This document shows, in pieces, positions 44,743 to 54,043 of a DNA stretch of 64,000 bases; position 1 is the stretch's first letter; each line of letters opens with the position of its first letter. Both the position numbers and the translations under genes were made by a program. Under the pieces are notes generated by a model, which was not told the DNA's origin, did not search any database, and was given only the letters and a program-made list of their open reading frames with translations. This DNA is from Blastochloris viridis (GTDB lineage Bacteria; Pseudomonadota; Alphaproteobacteria; Rhizobiales; Xanthobacteraceae). Location: the NCBI RefSeq assembly GCF_001402875.1, contig NZ_CP012946.1, positions 1,652,001 through 1,716,000 of the forward strand. Direction: 5' to 3'.

Positions 44743-45786
44743 ATGTCTTCGATGTCTCCGCGTGCCTTCATCGCCGGCCTGGCCGGTCCCCGGCTCACCG
44801 CGGCCGAGCAGGCGTTCTTTCGCGATGCTCAGCCCTGGGGTTTCATCCTGTTCGCTCGCAACGTCGAGACGCCGGATCAGGTGCGGGCGCTGACGGCTGA
44901 GCTGCGTGCCACAGTGGGGCGGTCGGATGCGCCGGTGCTGATCGACCAGGAGGGCGGCCGAGTGGCGCGGCTCAAGCCGCCGCACTGGCCGGAATATCCG
45001 CCGGCCCAGGCCTTCGGGCGGCTCTATGCCGCCGATCCGCAGCATGGACGCCAGGCCGCGCGGCTTGGGGCCCGGCTGATTGCGGCCGACCTTGACGCCC
45101 TCGGCATCACCGTCGACTGCGTGCCGTGCGCCGATCTCGCCCTGGCGGAAACCCACGCCATCATCGGCAGCCGCGCCTATGGTTCCGATCCGGCGACCGT
45201 GGCGGCGCTGGCGCGCGCGGCCGCCGACGGGCTGATGGCCGGCGGTGTCGCGCCAATCGTCAAACACATCCCCGGCCACGGCCGCGCCACCGCCGACAGC
45301 CATCTCGAACTGCCGGTCGTGACCACGCCCCGCGCCGAGTTGGAGCGTACTGATTTCGAGGCGTTCCGCCGCCTCGCCGATCTGCCGATGGCGATGACCG
45401 CCCACGTCGTCTACGCCGACATCGATGCCGAGGCGCCGGCCACCACCTCGAAGACCGTGGTCGCTGAGGTCATACGCGGGTCAATCGGCTTCGACGGGCT
45501 GTTGATGACCGATGATCTGTCGATGAGGGCGCTGCAGGGTTCGTTCCGCGGCCGCGCCGCCGCGGCGCTCGAGGCCGGCTGCGACATGCTGCTGCACTGC
45601 AACGGCGAAATGGCGGAGATGGCCGAGATCGCCGCCGTGGCGCCACACCTCGCCGGCAAGGCCGCCGCGCGGGCGGCGACGGCGCTGGCTTGTGCAAGAC
45701 GGGCAGAGCCACTCGATACCGCAGCGGCGCGGACGGCATTCTCGGCTATATTGGCCACGCTGAACGGGGAGGCGAGGCCAGGCTGA
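44743..45786 (+). CDS. nagZ: Beta-N-acetylhexosaminidase (peptidoglycan recycling)
   Basis: This family 3 glycoside hydrolase releases GlcNAc from anhydromuropeptides in the cytoplasm. The 347-residue protein carries IDQEGGRVARLKPPHWP, the family signature IVKHIPGHGRATADSHLELP (Lys-His and catalytic-loop His/Asp), and LLMTDDLSMRAL with the nucleophile Asp. The start is set at ATG 44743 (MSSMSPRAFIAG); another Met lies three codons on. It overlaps the scpA upstream region only, with scpA starting 2 bp after its stop. Confidence 0.93.
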   Translation: MSSMSPRAFIAGLAGPRLTAAEQAFFRDAQPWGFILFARNVETPDQVRALTAELRATVGRSDAPVLIDQEGGRVARLKPPHWPEYPPAQAFGRLYAADPQHGRQAARLGARLIAADLDALGITVDCVPCADLALAETHAIIGSRAYGSDPATVAALARAAADGLMAGGVAPIVKHIPGHGRATADSHLELPVVTTPRAELERTDFEAFRRLADLPMAMTAHVVYADIDAEAPATTSKTVVAEVIRGSIGFDGLLMTDDLSMRALQGSFRGRAAAALEAGCDMLLHCNGEMAEMAEIAAVAPHLAGKAAARAATALACARRAEPLDTAAARTAFSAILATLNGEARPG

Positions 45787-45788
45787 TC

Positions 45789-46571
45789 ATGCTCGACGCA
45801 GAGTTCGAGAGTTCGCATGCCGGCGAGGCGCCCGCGGAAGCCGCGTTGGTGGTCGAGGTCGACGGTTTCGAGGGGCCGCTCGACCTGTTGCTGAACCTTG
45901 CCCGCAGCCAGAAGGTCGATCTGGCCAAGATCTCGATCCTGGCGCTGGCCGACCAGTATCTCGGCTTCGTCGAGCGCGCCCACCAGCTTCGCATCGAACT
46001 GGCCGCCGACTATCTGGTGATGGCGGCGTGGCTGGCGTACCTCAAGTCGCGCCTGCTGCTGCCCGAGCCACCCAAGGGTGAGGAGCCGAGCGCGGTCGAC
46101 ATGGCCGCCAATCTGGCATTCCGGCTGCAACGGCTTGAGGCGATCCGCACCGCGGCCGCCAGCCTGACCACCCGCGACCGGCTGGGCCACGACGTGTTCG
46201 GCCGCGGCAAGCCGGAGCCAACCTTGGTGCCGCGGGCGGGCTATGCCGCCTCGCTGTACGATCTGCTTGCAGCCTATGCCGCGGAGCGGCAGAAGCGAGC
46301 GCACGCCCGCGTCACCGTGGCCAAGCGCCAAGTGTGGTCGCTCGCCGAGGCCCGCAGCCTGCTGCAGCGGCTCGCCGGTAGCGCGCTCGACTGGACCTGC
46401 CTGGACGAATATCTGATCCAGTGGACGACGGCGCCGGGGGACCGGACGACGGTCAGGGCATCGAGCCTTGCGGCCAGCCTCGAGCTGGTTCGCGAGGGGG
46501 CCATCGAAATCCAGCAAGAGCGCCCGTTCGCGCCGGTGTGGGTGCGGCGGCGTTCCGCTGCGGTGTCATGA
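45789..46571 (+). CDS. scpA: Segregation and condensation protein A
   Basis: This is the kleisin subunit that bridges SMC heads in bacterial condensin. The 260-residue protein begins with the kleisin N-terminal block VEVDGFEGPLDLLLNLARSQ, continues with KVDLAKISILALADQYL and MAAWLAYLKSRLLLPEP, and ends with a winged-helix-like tail (LASSLELVREGAIEIQQE-like segment). The ATG at 45789 is chosen since the upstream frame overlaps nagZ. Its stop overlaps the scpB start as ATGA. Confidence 0.93.
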   Translation: MLDAEFESSHAGEAPAEAALVVEVDGFEGPLDLLLNLARSQKVDLAKISILALADQYLGFVERAHQLRIELAADYLVMAAWLAYLKSRLLLPEPPKGEEPSAVDMAANLAFRLQRLEAIRTAAASLTTRDRLGHDVFGRGKPEPTLVPRAGYAASLYDLLAAYAAERQKRAHARVTVAKRQVWSLAEARSLLQRLAGSALDWTCLDEYLIQWTTAPGDRTTVRASSLAASLELVREGAIEIQQERPFAPVWVRRRSAAVS

Positions 46572-47344
46572 CGGGGGCTGTGTTGCAGCGGATGGTGTCG
46601 GCGGCCGTGTCATCGGAGGAGGGTGCTGCGGCCCCGTGCGAGGAGGCGCTGCGCATCCTCGAAGCGGTGCTGTTCGCCGCGGCCGAGCCGATGTCAGAAG
46701 CCGAGCTGGCCCGGCGCCTGCCGCCGGGCGCCGACGTCGGCCGGCTGATCGCGCGTCTCGCCGCGGATTACGCGCCGCGTGGCGTCAATCTGGTCCGGGT
46801 TGCCGGCAAATGGATGTTCCGCACCGCCTCGGACCTCGGCTATCTGTTGTCACGCGACGCGCCCGAGCCGAAGAGGCTGTCGCGGGCGGCGCTGGAGACG
46901 CTGGCGATCATCGCCTACCACCAGCCGGTGACGCGGGCGGAGATCGAAGAGATCCGCGGCGTCTCCACCAACAAGGGCACGCTCGACGTGCTGCTGGAGA
47001 CCGGCTGGGCCCGGCTGCGCGGCCGCCGCCGCAGCCCGGGGCGGCCGGTGACCTATGGCACCACCGAGGCCTTCCTGGTCCATTTCGGCCTTGAATCGAT
47101 TGGCGACCTGCCGGGCCTGGAGGAACTGAAAGGCGCGGGCTTCCTCGACAACCGGCTGCCGGCCACCTTCGCGGTGCCGGTGCCGTCCGACGACCCGGCG
47201 CTGCGGCCCGACGAGGACCCGTTGGAGGCGGGCGAGGCGACCGAACTCGATCTTGGCATGCTGCCACGCGAGCCCGAGGAGGACGGCGAGGCGGGCGACG
47301 GCCCGGCCGTCGGCGAGCCGGGAGCCACCGATCCGCAGGGCTGA
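46568..47344 (+). CDS. scpB: Segregation and condensation protein B
   Basis: ScpB dimerises and binds ScpA in the SMC complex. The 258-residue protein has two winged-helix domains: [20 protein letters not shown] and [20 protein letters not shown] in the first, and [58 protein letters not shown] in the second. An acidic, disordered C-terminal tail of about 50 residues follows. The ATG at 46568 overlaps the scpA stop as ATGA, so the pair is translationally coupled. Confidence 0.94.
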   Translation: MTGAVLQRMVSAAVSSEEGAAAPCEEALRILEAVLFAAAEPMSEAELARRLPPGADVGRLIARLAADYAPRGVNLVRVAGKWMFRTASDLGYLLSRDAPEPKRLSRAALETLAIIAYHQPVTRAEIEEIRGVSTNKGTLDVLLETGWARLRGRRRSPGRPVTYGTTEAFLVHFGLESIGDLPGLEELKGAGFLDNRLPATFAVPVPSDDPALRPDEDPLEAGEATELDLGMLPREPEEDGEAGDGPAVGEPGATDPQG

Positions 47345-47486
47345 TGCCGGCCAGCTTCAACGGTGCTGTGATCGTTTCCGCCGAAGCGCTTGTCTTCGGG
47401 AGACCGGCAACCTAGTTTTCAGCCAACGTCGAAAGCCGCGCACGCCGCGACGGCGAACGAAGGCGCTGGCTGTTCGGGAGGGTGTA

Positions 47487-47744
47487 ATGGGTTCGATGAG
47501 CCTCTGGCATTGGATCGTCGTGATCCTCGTGGTGCTGCTGCTGTTCGGGCGCGGCAAGCTGTCCGAGCTGATGGGCGACGTTGCCAAGGGCATCAAGTCG
47601 TTCAAGAAGGGCATGGCGGAAGACGACGAGGTCAAGCCGGCCGCGCCGCCGCCGCCCGCTGAGCCGACCAAAACCATCGACCATCAGGCCCCGCGGCCGG
47701 CCCCGACCGCGTCGCAGCCGGTCGAGCCGGGCAAGGTCAATTGA
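47487..47744 (+). CDS. tatA: Twin-arginine translocase subunit TatA
   Basis: TatA forms the protein-conducting assembly that moves folded proteins across the inner membrane. The 85-residue protein has the short N-terminal membrane helix [19 protein letters not shown], the hinge FGRGKL, the amphipathic helix [18 protein letters not shown] and an acidic, Pro-rich tail. The ATG at 47487 is preceded by GGGAGG. It is first of the tatABC set. Confidence 0.94.
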   Translation: MGSMSLWHWIVVILVVLLLFGRGKLSELMGDVAKGIKSFKKGMAEDDEVKPAAPPPPAEPTKTIDHQAPRPAPTASQPVEPGKVN

Positions 47745-47807
47745 TCGACCGTCGTTTCCGGCGGCCGCCCGGCGGAGGAGGGGTCCGATCGGGCCCCGGG
47801 TAAGAGC

Positions 47808-48254
47808 ATGTTCGACATCGGCTGGAGCGAGCTTCTGGTGATCGCGGTGGTGGCCCTCGTGGTCATCGGCCCGAAGGAATTGCCGGGTGTGATCCGCGGC
47901 CTCGGCCAGATCGTGGCCAAGATGCAGCGTATCGCCGCCGAGTTCCGGGGCCAATTCAACGAGGCGATCCGCGAAGCCGAGCTGACCGACCTCAAGAAGA
48001 GCGTCGACGACATCCGCTCGATCGCCAATCCGCTGCAGACCCTCAAGGACGAGGTGCGCCAGAGCATCGAGTCCGCGGTGGCGCCGGCCGATGCCAAGCC
48101 GGCAGATGCCAAAACGACCGAGGCCAAGCCCGCCGATCCGACAGCGGCCGCGGTGCAGCCGGCTGTGCCGCTCGACCTCGCGCCGCCCGCGGCTGAGGCG
48201 ACGCCGTCCGCGCCGGAGTCGGTCACGGCCGCGCCCGAGAGCAAGCCGGCATGA
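47808..48254 (+). CDS. tatB: Twin-arginine translocase subunit TatB
   Basis: TatB forms the receptor complex with TatC that recognises twin-arginine signals. The 148-residue protein starts [20 protein letters not shown], followed by the [14 protein letters not shown] hinge and an amphipathic helix, then an Ala/Pro/Lys-rich tail. [11 protein letters not shown] separates it from TatA. Its stop overlaps the tatC start as ATGA. Confidence 0.95.
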   Translation: MFDIGWSELLVIAVVALVVIGPKELPGVIRGLGQIVAKMQRIAAEFRGQFNEAIREAELTDLKKSVDDIRSIANPLQTLKDEVRQSIESAVAPADAKPADAKTTEAKPADPTAAAVQPAVPLDLAPPAAEATPSAPESVTAAPESKPA

Positions 48255-49036
48255 CCCAGGAAGACATTGACGCCACGAAGGCTCCGCTGCTTGAGCATTT
48301 GATCGAGCTGCGCTCCCGGCTGATCAAGTCTTTGATCGCCTTCTTCGTGCTATTCATCGTGTGCTTTTTCTTCGCGCAGCAGATCTACAATATTCTGGTC
48401 TTGCCCTTCACCTGGGTGGCGGGGCCGGGTAACTCCAAGTTCATCTACACGGCGCTGTTGGAGTATTTTTTCACCCAGCTCAAGATCGCTGCGTTCGGCG
48501 CGCTGTTCCTGTCGTTCCCGGTCATCGCGGTGCAGGTTTATGCCTTCGTGGCGCCGGGCCTGTACGCCCACGAGCGCAACGCCTTTCGGCCCTATCTGGT
48601 GGCGACGCCGGTGTTCTTCCTGCTCGGGGCGCTGCTGGTCTATTTCATCGTGATTCCGATGCTGACGATGTTTTCGCTCGGCATGCAGCAAGTGGGCGGC
48701 GACGGTCAGGCCGAAATTGCGCTGTTGCCCAAGGTCGGCGAATATTTGTCGCTGATCACCACGTTGATCCTGGCGTTCGGCGTCGCCTTCCAACTGCCGG
48801 TGATCCTGACACTGCTTGGCCAGATCGGCATCGTCGATTCAGTGATGCTGAAGACCAAGCGGCGCTATTTCATCGTCGGCGCGTTCGTCATGGCCGCGGT
48901 GCTGACACCGCCGGACGTGATCAGCCAGATGTCGTTGGCGGTGCCGCTGCTGCTGCTCTACGAGGGCGCGATCTGGGCGGTGCGGCTGATCGAGATCCGG
49001 CGGGCGCGGGAGATGCGGAATACGCCGACGGCGTGA
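48251..49036 (+). CDS. tatC: Twin-arginine translocase subunit TatC
   Basis: TatC is the membrane receptor for twin-arginine signal peptides. The 261-residue protein has six transmembrane segments. Family marks are [20 protein letters not shown] (with the conserved Glu/Leu/Arg), [16 protein letters not shown] loop, [20 protein letters not shown], and [20 protein letters not shown]. The ATG at 48251 overlaps tatB by 4 bp. serS follows after 171 bp. Confidence 0.95.
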   Translation: MTQEDIDATKAPLLEHLIELRSRLIKSLIAFFVLFIVCFFFAQQIYNILVLPFTWVAGPGNSKFIYTALLEYFFTQLKIAAFGALFLSFPVIAVQVYAFVAPGLYAHERNAFRPYLVATPVFFLLGALLVYFIVIPMLTMFSLGMQQVGGDGQAEIALLPKVGEYLSLITTLILAFGVAFQLPVILTLLGQIGIVDSVMLKTKRRYFIVGAFVMAAVLTPPDVISQMSLAVPLLLLYEGAIWAVRLIEIRRAREMRNTPTA

Positions 49037-49207
49037 GCGCAGCTGCGTGTCCCGGTGCAGGGGGTGGCGGCGACGACCGGTCGGCGCTAAGAGGCGCTGA
49101 CACGTCACGCCCCCGCCGTAGCGGAGCGGGTGGAGGCGCGCCCGCCGTGTCGGCAAACGTCGGCGTCGAATCGCGTAAATCTAGCAAGACCTTCCAGGCT
49201 TAAATTC

Positions 49208-50722
49208 ATGCACGATATCAAATGGATTCGCGATAATCCCGACGCCTTCGACGCTGGCTTGAAGCGCCGTGGCCTGGACGGGCAGGCGAAAGCGCTGATC
49301 GGGCTGGACGAGGACCGCCGCGCCGCGATCGTCGCGGTCGAGGCGGCGCAGGCGCGCCGCAACGCCGCCTCCAAGGAGATCGGCCAGGCCAAGGCGACCA
49401 AGGACGAGGCGAAGGCTGCCGAGCTGATGGCCGAGGTCGCCAAGCTGAAAGAGGACCTGCCGAAGCTCGACGCCGCGGAGAAGGAAGCTTCAGCGGCGCT
49501 CGACGCTGCGCTGGCGGCGATTCCCAATCTGCCGGCCGAGGACGTCCCGGAGGGGCCGGACGAGAGCGGCAATGTCGAGCGCAGCCGGTTCGGGCAGGCG
49601 CCGGTGCTGGCGTTCCGGCCGCGGCAGCATTTCGAGCTGGGCGAGAACCTCAAGCTGATGGATTTCGACGCCGCCGCGAAACTGTCCGGCGCGCGCTTCG
49701 TGGTGCTGAAGGGCCAATTGGCGCGGCTTGAGCGCGCCATCGCCCAGTTCTTCCTCAACACCCACACCGACGAGTTCGGCTACACCGAGGTCGCCCCGCC
49801 GCTGCTGGTGCGCGATCACGCCATGTTCGGCACGGCGCAATTGCCGAAGTTCCGGGATGATCAGTTTGCAGGAACTCGCGTTGCAAATGACGACGATATC
49901 AACGCATATGTTAATTCGGTCATCGATAAAGCGACACCTATTATCGATGGCCAAGTTAGCGAAATGTCACAGGCTGGTGCTTCTGAAGATGACATCCGAT
50001 CGTATATCAAGTCTGCCTACCGACGGATTGCGGGTTATACGCGGCTATCGGACTTGGCGGATGAGAAAATCATCTGGTTGCCATCTATCAGGCCTGAAGA
50101 TGTGCGATCTGTCGACTACTGGCTCATCCCGACCGCCGAAGTGCCGCTGACCAACCTCGTCCGCGAGTCTATCCTCGACGAGGCCGAGCTGCCCAAGCGC
50201 TTCACCGCCGGCACCTATTGCTTTCGCGCCGAGGCCGGCGCCGCCGGGCGCGACACCCGTGGCATGATCCGCCAGCACCAGTTCTACAAGGTCGAGCTGG
50301 TCTCCATCACCACGCCCGAGGAGAGCCGGAACGAGCACGAGCGCATGCTCGCCTGCGCCGAGGAGGTGCTGCGCCGGCTCGGCCTGCATTATCGCGTCGT
50401 CACCCTCTGCACCGGCGACATGGGCTTTGCCTCGCAGAAGACCTACGACATCGAGGTGTGGCTGCCGGGGCAGGGCACCTTCCGCGAGATCTCGTCGTGC
50501 TCCAACTGCGGCGAGTTCCAGGCGCGGCGCATGCAGGCGCGCGTCCGCGGCAAGGACGGCAAGATCCGGCCGGTCCATACCTTGAACGGCTCCGGCGTTG
50601 CGGTTGGCCGGGCCTTGGTGGCGGTGCTGGAGAACTATCAGAACGAGGACGGCTCGATCACTATCCCCGAGGTGCTGCGCCCCTACATGGGCGGCGCCGC
50701 CCGAATCGAGCGGGCGGGCTGA
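49208..50722 (+). CDS. serS: Seryl-tRNA synthetase with an internal low-GC insertion
   Basis: This class II synthetase charges tRNA-Ser and tRNA-Sec. It has the N-terminal coiled-coil arm ([20 protein letters not shown] onward, about residues 30-105), motif 1 region ([20 protein letters not shown]), motif 2 [20 protein letters not shown] and motif 3 [20 protein letters not shown]. It is 504 residues against a usual 425-430. The excess lies between [10 protein letters not shown] (residue 220) and [12 protein letters not shown] (residue 305), where other family members have a short hairpin. The inserted stretch begins [15 protein letters not shown] and includes [20 protein letters not shown]. 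By my count 49861-50100 is about 47% GC, far below its flanks. The frame is intact, so the protein is probably active. Confidence 0.93.
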   Translation: MHDIKWIRDNPDAFDAGLKRRGLDGQAKALIGLDEDRRAAIVAVEAAQARRNAASKEIGQAKATKDEAKAAELMAEVAKLKEDLPKLDAAEKEASAALDAALAAIPNLPAEDVPEGPDESGNVERSRFGQAPVLAFRPRQHFELGENLKLMDFDAAAKLSGARFVVLKGQLARLERAIAQFFLNTHTDEFGYTEVAPPLLVRDHAMFGTAQLPKFRDDQFAGTRVANDDDINAYVNSVIDKATPIIDGQVSEMSQAGASEDDIRSYIKSAYRRIAGYTRLSDLADEKIIWLPSIRPEDVRSVDYWLIPTAEVPLTNLVRESILDEAELPKRFTAGTYCFRAEAGAAGRDTRGMIRQHQFYKVELVSITTPEESRNEHERMLACAEEVLRRLGLHYRVVTLCTGDMGFASQKTYDIEVWLPGQGTFREISSCSNCGEFQARRMQARVRGKDGKIRPVHTLNGSGVAVGRALVAVLENYQNEDGSITIPEVLRPYMGGAARIERAG

Positions 50723-51483
50723 TGCGCATCCTGGTCACCAATGACGACGGCATCCACGCGCCTGGCCTCGAAGTCTGCGAGCGCATTGCCCGCCAGCTCA
50801 CCGACGACGTGTGGGTGATCGCGCCGGAGACCGACCAGTCCGGCGTCGCGCACTCGCTGTCGCTCAACGACCCGCTGCGCCTGCGCAAGGTCGGCGAGCG
50901 CCGGTTCGCGGTGAAGGGCACCCCGACCGACTGCGTCATCATGGGCCTGCGCCACATCCTGCACGATACGCCGCCCGACCTCGTGCTGTCCGGCGTCAAC
51001 CGCGGCGGCAACATCGCCGAGGACGTCACCTATTCGGGCACGGTGGCCGGCGCCATCGAGGGCACCATCCTCGGCGTACCGTCGTTCGCGCTGTCGCAGC
51101 TTTACGGCTATGACACCCGCCAAACCTTGCATTGGGCCACGGCCGAGCGCTTCGCCCCGGACGTCATCCGCCGCGTTCTGGCGGAGGGCCTGCCCAAGGG
51201 CGTGCTGGTCAACGTCAATTTTCCGGATTGCCCGCCGGACGACGTCACCGGCGTCGCCGTCACCACCCAGGGCTTCCGCGCCCAGGATCTGTTGCGCATC
51301 GACGCCCGCTACGACGGCCGGGGCCTGCCGTATTACTGGATCGCCTTCAACCGCCATGAGCCGGCCCGCGCCAACGGCACCGATCTGTGGGCGGTCCATG
51401 CCCGCAAGGTGTCGGTGACCCCGCTCCGGCTCGATATGACCGACGAGCCGTTCATGACCCGGCTGGCGCAGATGTTCGCCTGA
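50722..51483 (+). CDS. surE: 5'-nucleotidase / stationary-phase survival protein SurE
   Basis: SurE hydrolyses nucleoside 5'- and 3'-monophosphates with a divalent metal. The 253-residue protein starts [20 protein letters not shown] with the Asp-Asp metal pair, then [20 protein letters not shown] and [20 protein letters not shown] (Asn-Arg-Gly-Gly-Asn block). The ATG overlaps the serS stop as TGATG, so it is coupled to serS. pcm follows after 124 bp, as in many Proteobacteria. Confidence 0.95.
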   Translation: MRILVTNDDGIHAPGLEVCERIARQLTDDVWVIAPETDQSGVAHSLSLNDPLRLRKVGERRFAVKGTPTDCVIMGLRHILHDTPPDLVLSGVNRGGNIAEDVTYSGTVAGAIEGTILGVPSFALSQLYGYDTRQTLHWATAERFAPDVIRRVLAEGLPKGVLVNVNFPDCPPDDVTGVAVTTQGFRAQDLLRIDARYDGRGLPYYWIAFNRHEPARANGTDLWAVHARKVSVTPLRLDMTDEPFMTRLAQMFA

Positions 51484-51607
51484 GCCGTGCCGATGGCGCG
51501 CCGGATTGAGAGAGCTGCATTTTCTCTCTCGCTGTTGTAAAATTCCCACACTCCTTGCCCGACGTTGCCGATTAAGGCTGCACGGACGACGAGCGTGCGG
51601 AGACGAC

Positions 51608-52270
51608 ATGGGCGCCCTGACCCCCAAACGCGACGAGAGCATCGGCCGCATGCAGTTCCTGCTCGGGCTGCGGCGGCGCGGGATTCGCGACACCAACGTG
51701 CTGCGGGCGCTGGAGACGGTGCCGCGCGAGCTGTTCGTCGACCCGGCCGACCGCGACGTGGCGTGGGAGGATCGCGCGCTGCCGATCGCCTGCGGCCAGA
51801 CCATCAGCCAGCCCAGCCTGGTTGCGGCCATGACCGATGCGCTCGATGTCCACCGGCATCACACTGTGCTCGAGATCGGCACCGGCTCGGGCTACCAGGC
51901 GGCGATTCTCGGCAAGCTGGCCGGCCGGGTGGTGACGGTGGAGCGGTTTCGTACGCTGGCGGAGCTGGCGGAGAGCCGGTTGCGGCGGCTGGAGCTGACC
52001 AATGTCGAGGTTCATCTCGCCGACGGCTCGCTGGGATGGCCGGCGGCAGCGCCCTACGACCGAATCATCCTGACCGCGGCGGCGCCGCAAATCCCGCCAG
52101 CGGTGTTCGATCAGCTCACCGTGGGGGGAATCATGATCGCGCCGGTGGGGCCGGACGGCGAGGTGCAGGAGCTTATGCGGATCACCCGCACCGAAACCGG
52201 GCGGGATGAGCGCTCGCTGCTGCCGGTGCGCTTCGTGCCGCTGCTGCCGGGCGTTGCACGGTCGATGTAG
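51608..52270 (+). CDS. pcm: Protein-L-isoaspartate O-methyltransferase
   Basis: The enzyme methylates isoaspartyl residues of damaged proteins to start their repair. The 220-residue protein has all PCMT marks: VPRELFVDPADRDVAWEDRA, PIACGQTISQPSLVAAMTDA (substrate loop), VLEIGTGSGYQAAILGKLAG (SAM motif I), VEVHLADGSLGWP and YDRIILTAAAPQIP. The ATG at 51608 gives MGALTPKRDESIGRM. It is part of the surE-pcm-nlpD order. The diverged homologue at 30153 lacks the SQP loop. Confidence 0.94.
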   Translation: MGALTPKRDESIGRMQFLLGLRRRGIRDTNVLRALETVPRELFVDPADRDVAWEDRALPIACGQTISQPSLVAAMTDALDVHRHHTVLEIGTGSGYQAAILGKLAGRVVTVERFRTLAELAESRLRRLELTNVEVHLADGSLGWPAAAPYDRIILTAAAPQIPPAVFDQLTVGGIMIAPVGPDGEVQELMRITRTETGRDERSLLPVRFVPLLPGVARSM

Positions 52271-52389
52271 AGACGCGATTTTGAGGCAGATGCCGGCTTT
52301 GGCGTTCATCCTTCATCAGGCTTAAGCGGCCGTTTACCGCAATGGGGTCTACTCGCATCGTATTTGTCGCGTGCGAGTGAGTTGTGGTG

Positions 52390-53994
52390 ATGCGTACCCC
52401 TGCCGAATTCGTCCGGCCGCGCACGGTCGCGCGGTTTGCTGCGGCCGGAATGATGGCTGTGGCCGTCGCCGGCTGTGCCGACAGTCGTTTCGGGTCTGAT
52501 CCGCTTTACACTCCGTTCGGCTCGCGGTCGGCGGAAACGACCGGGTCGGTTCCTTCGAACGCGCCGCCGGCGCCGGTGATGGCAGCGCCCACCACTCAGG
52601 TGTCCAACCAGCCGCTGCCGCCGGCCTATTATCCGCCGGCGCCGGTCCAGCAGCAGACGCAGCCATACAACCCGTCCTACGGCCAGCCGTCCTACGGTCA
52701 GCCGTCCTATGGTCAGCCGAGCTATGGCCAGCCAGCCTATGGCCAGAGCGCGCCGCAGGCGTCCTTGCCGCCGCCGCCGCCGCGGTGGTCGGCACCGGCC
52801 GCGCCGACCCAGTCCACGTATGTGCCGGCGCGGGCGAACCCGCCTCAGGCCGCCTATGGCGGCCGGCCGACCACGGTCGCCGCCGCGCCGGCGCCAGCCT
52901 ACCGCCCGCCGGCAAGTGTCGCGCCTGCACGCATCGAGACCACCGGCGCCGTGCCGACCGGAAACGGTGCGTCCGACAGCTGGAACTGGGAGGGTGGGAC
53001 CGCGATCACCGTGAAGCCTGGCGAGTCGGTCGAGTTGCTCGCCCGCCGCTATGGCGTGCCGGCCCAGGCGATCGCGCGCGCCAACAATCTATCCGACCCC
53101 AGGCTGGTGCATCCCGGGCAGCGCCTGGTGATCCCGACCTATACCTATCGGCCCGGCGGCCCCGATCGCACCTCGGCCGCCCTGTCGCCCCAGGCGACCG
53201 CCGCATTGCGCGCGGCCAGCCCGCCGGCAGCCGCCGCGCCCTCGGGTACCCACATCGTCAATTCCGGCGAGACGTTGAACGGCATTGCCAAGCGCTACAG
53301 GCTGACGCGCGCGGAACTGGCGGCTGCGAACGGACTGACCCCCGACGCCCGCCTCAGCGTCGGCCAGCGGCTGATGATCCCCGGCCGTCGCGGCGCCTCC
53401 CAGCAGGCCGCCGCGGCCACGCAAATGCCCGTCGCACAGCCGTCCTTGGCGCAGCCGCGCCCCGAAACGCCGGCGCCCGCAGCGCTCGCGCCGGCAGCGC
53501 CGGCAAGCGTTGCCGCCGCCAAGCCCGAGCCGAAGGTCGAGACCGCCGCGATGGTCAAGCCGACCGTTACGCCGGAGGACACCGTCGAGACCAAGAGCGA
53601 GCCGGCCCGCCAGGGTCTGTCGTTCCGCTGGCCGGTGCATGGCCGGGTCATCACTGGCTACGGCGCCAAGCCGGGCGGCGAGCGCAACGATGGCATCAAT
53701 ATCGCGGTGCCGGAAGGCGCCTCCATCAAGGCCGCCGAGGACGGCGTGGTCGCCTATTCCGGGGCCGAGCTCAAGGGCTATGGCAATCTAGTGCTGATCC
53801 GACATTCCGACGGCTGGGTGACCGCCTACGCCCACAACAGCGAGATCCTGGTCAAGCGCGGCGACACTGTGAAGCGCGGCCAGACCATCTCGAAAGCCGG
53901 GCAGAGCGGGTCGGTCACCTCGCCGCAGCTCCACTTCGAGGTGCGGCGGGGCTCGAACCCGGTCGACCCGATGCCGCTGCTGGGCGGCGGCTGA
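52390..53994 (+). CDS. NlpD/DipM-like lipoprotein with two LysM motifs and a degenerate LytM domain
   Basis: The 534-residue lipoprotein is probably an activator of cell-wall amidases. It has a signal peptide with lipobox VAGC (Cys near residue 28), a disordered Pro-rich region containing five tandem 5-residue SYGQP-type repeats (52672-52746), LysM 1 (VKPGESVELLARRYGVPAQA), LysM 2 (IVNSGETLNGIAKRYRLTRA), and a C-terminal M23 domain. In the M23 domain the usual metal ligands His and Asp of HxGxD read Asn in RNDGINIAVPEG, so it is probably not an active peptidase; the LHFEVRRG segment is kept. The ATG at 52390 is preferred over the GTG at 52384. Confidence 0.88.
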   Translation: MRTPAEFVRPRTVARFAAAGMMAVAVAGCADSRFGSDPLYTPFGSRSAETTGSVPSNAPPAPVMAAPTTQVSNQPLPPAYYPPAPVQQQTQPYNPSYGQPSYGQPSYGQPSYGQPAYGQSAPQASLPPPPPRWSAPAAPTQSTYVPARANPPQAAYGGRPTTVAAAPAPAYRPPASVAPARIETTGAVPTGNGASDSWNWEGGTAITVKPGESVELLARRYGVPAQAIARANNLSDPRLVHPGQRLVIPTYTYRPGGPDRTSAALSPQATAALRAASPPAAAAPSGTHIVNSGETLNGIAKRYRLTRAELAAANGLTPDARLSVGQRLMIPGRRGASQQAAAATQMPVAQPSLAQPRPETPAPAALAPAAPASVAAAKPEPKVETAAMVKPTVTPEDTVETKSEPARQGLSFRWPVHGRVITGYGAKPGGERNDGINIAVPEGASIKAAEDGVVAYSGAELKGYGNLVLIRHSDGWVTAYAHNSEILVKRGDTVKRGQTISKAGQSGSVTSPQLHFEVRRGSNPVDPMPLLGGG

Positions 53995-54043
53995 CCGGGA
54001 GCCTCGCCCGTTCGGCCGGGAGGACGAGCCTCGCCAGTCGGCG

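Noticed and set aside
49861..50115. Intein in serS
   Set aside because: The insert is far shorter than a splicing domain (about 130 residues or more) and has no N-terminal Cys/Ser block or C-terminal His-Asn pair.
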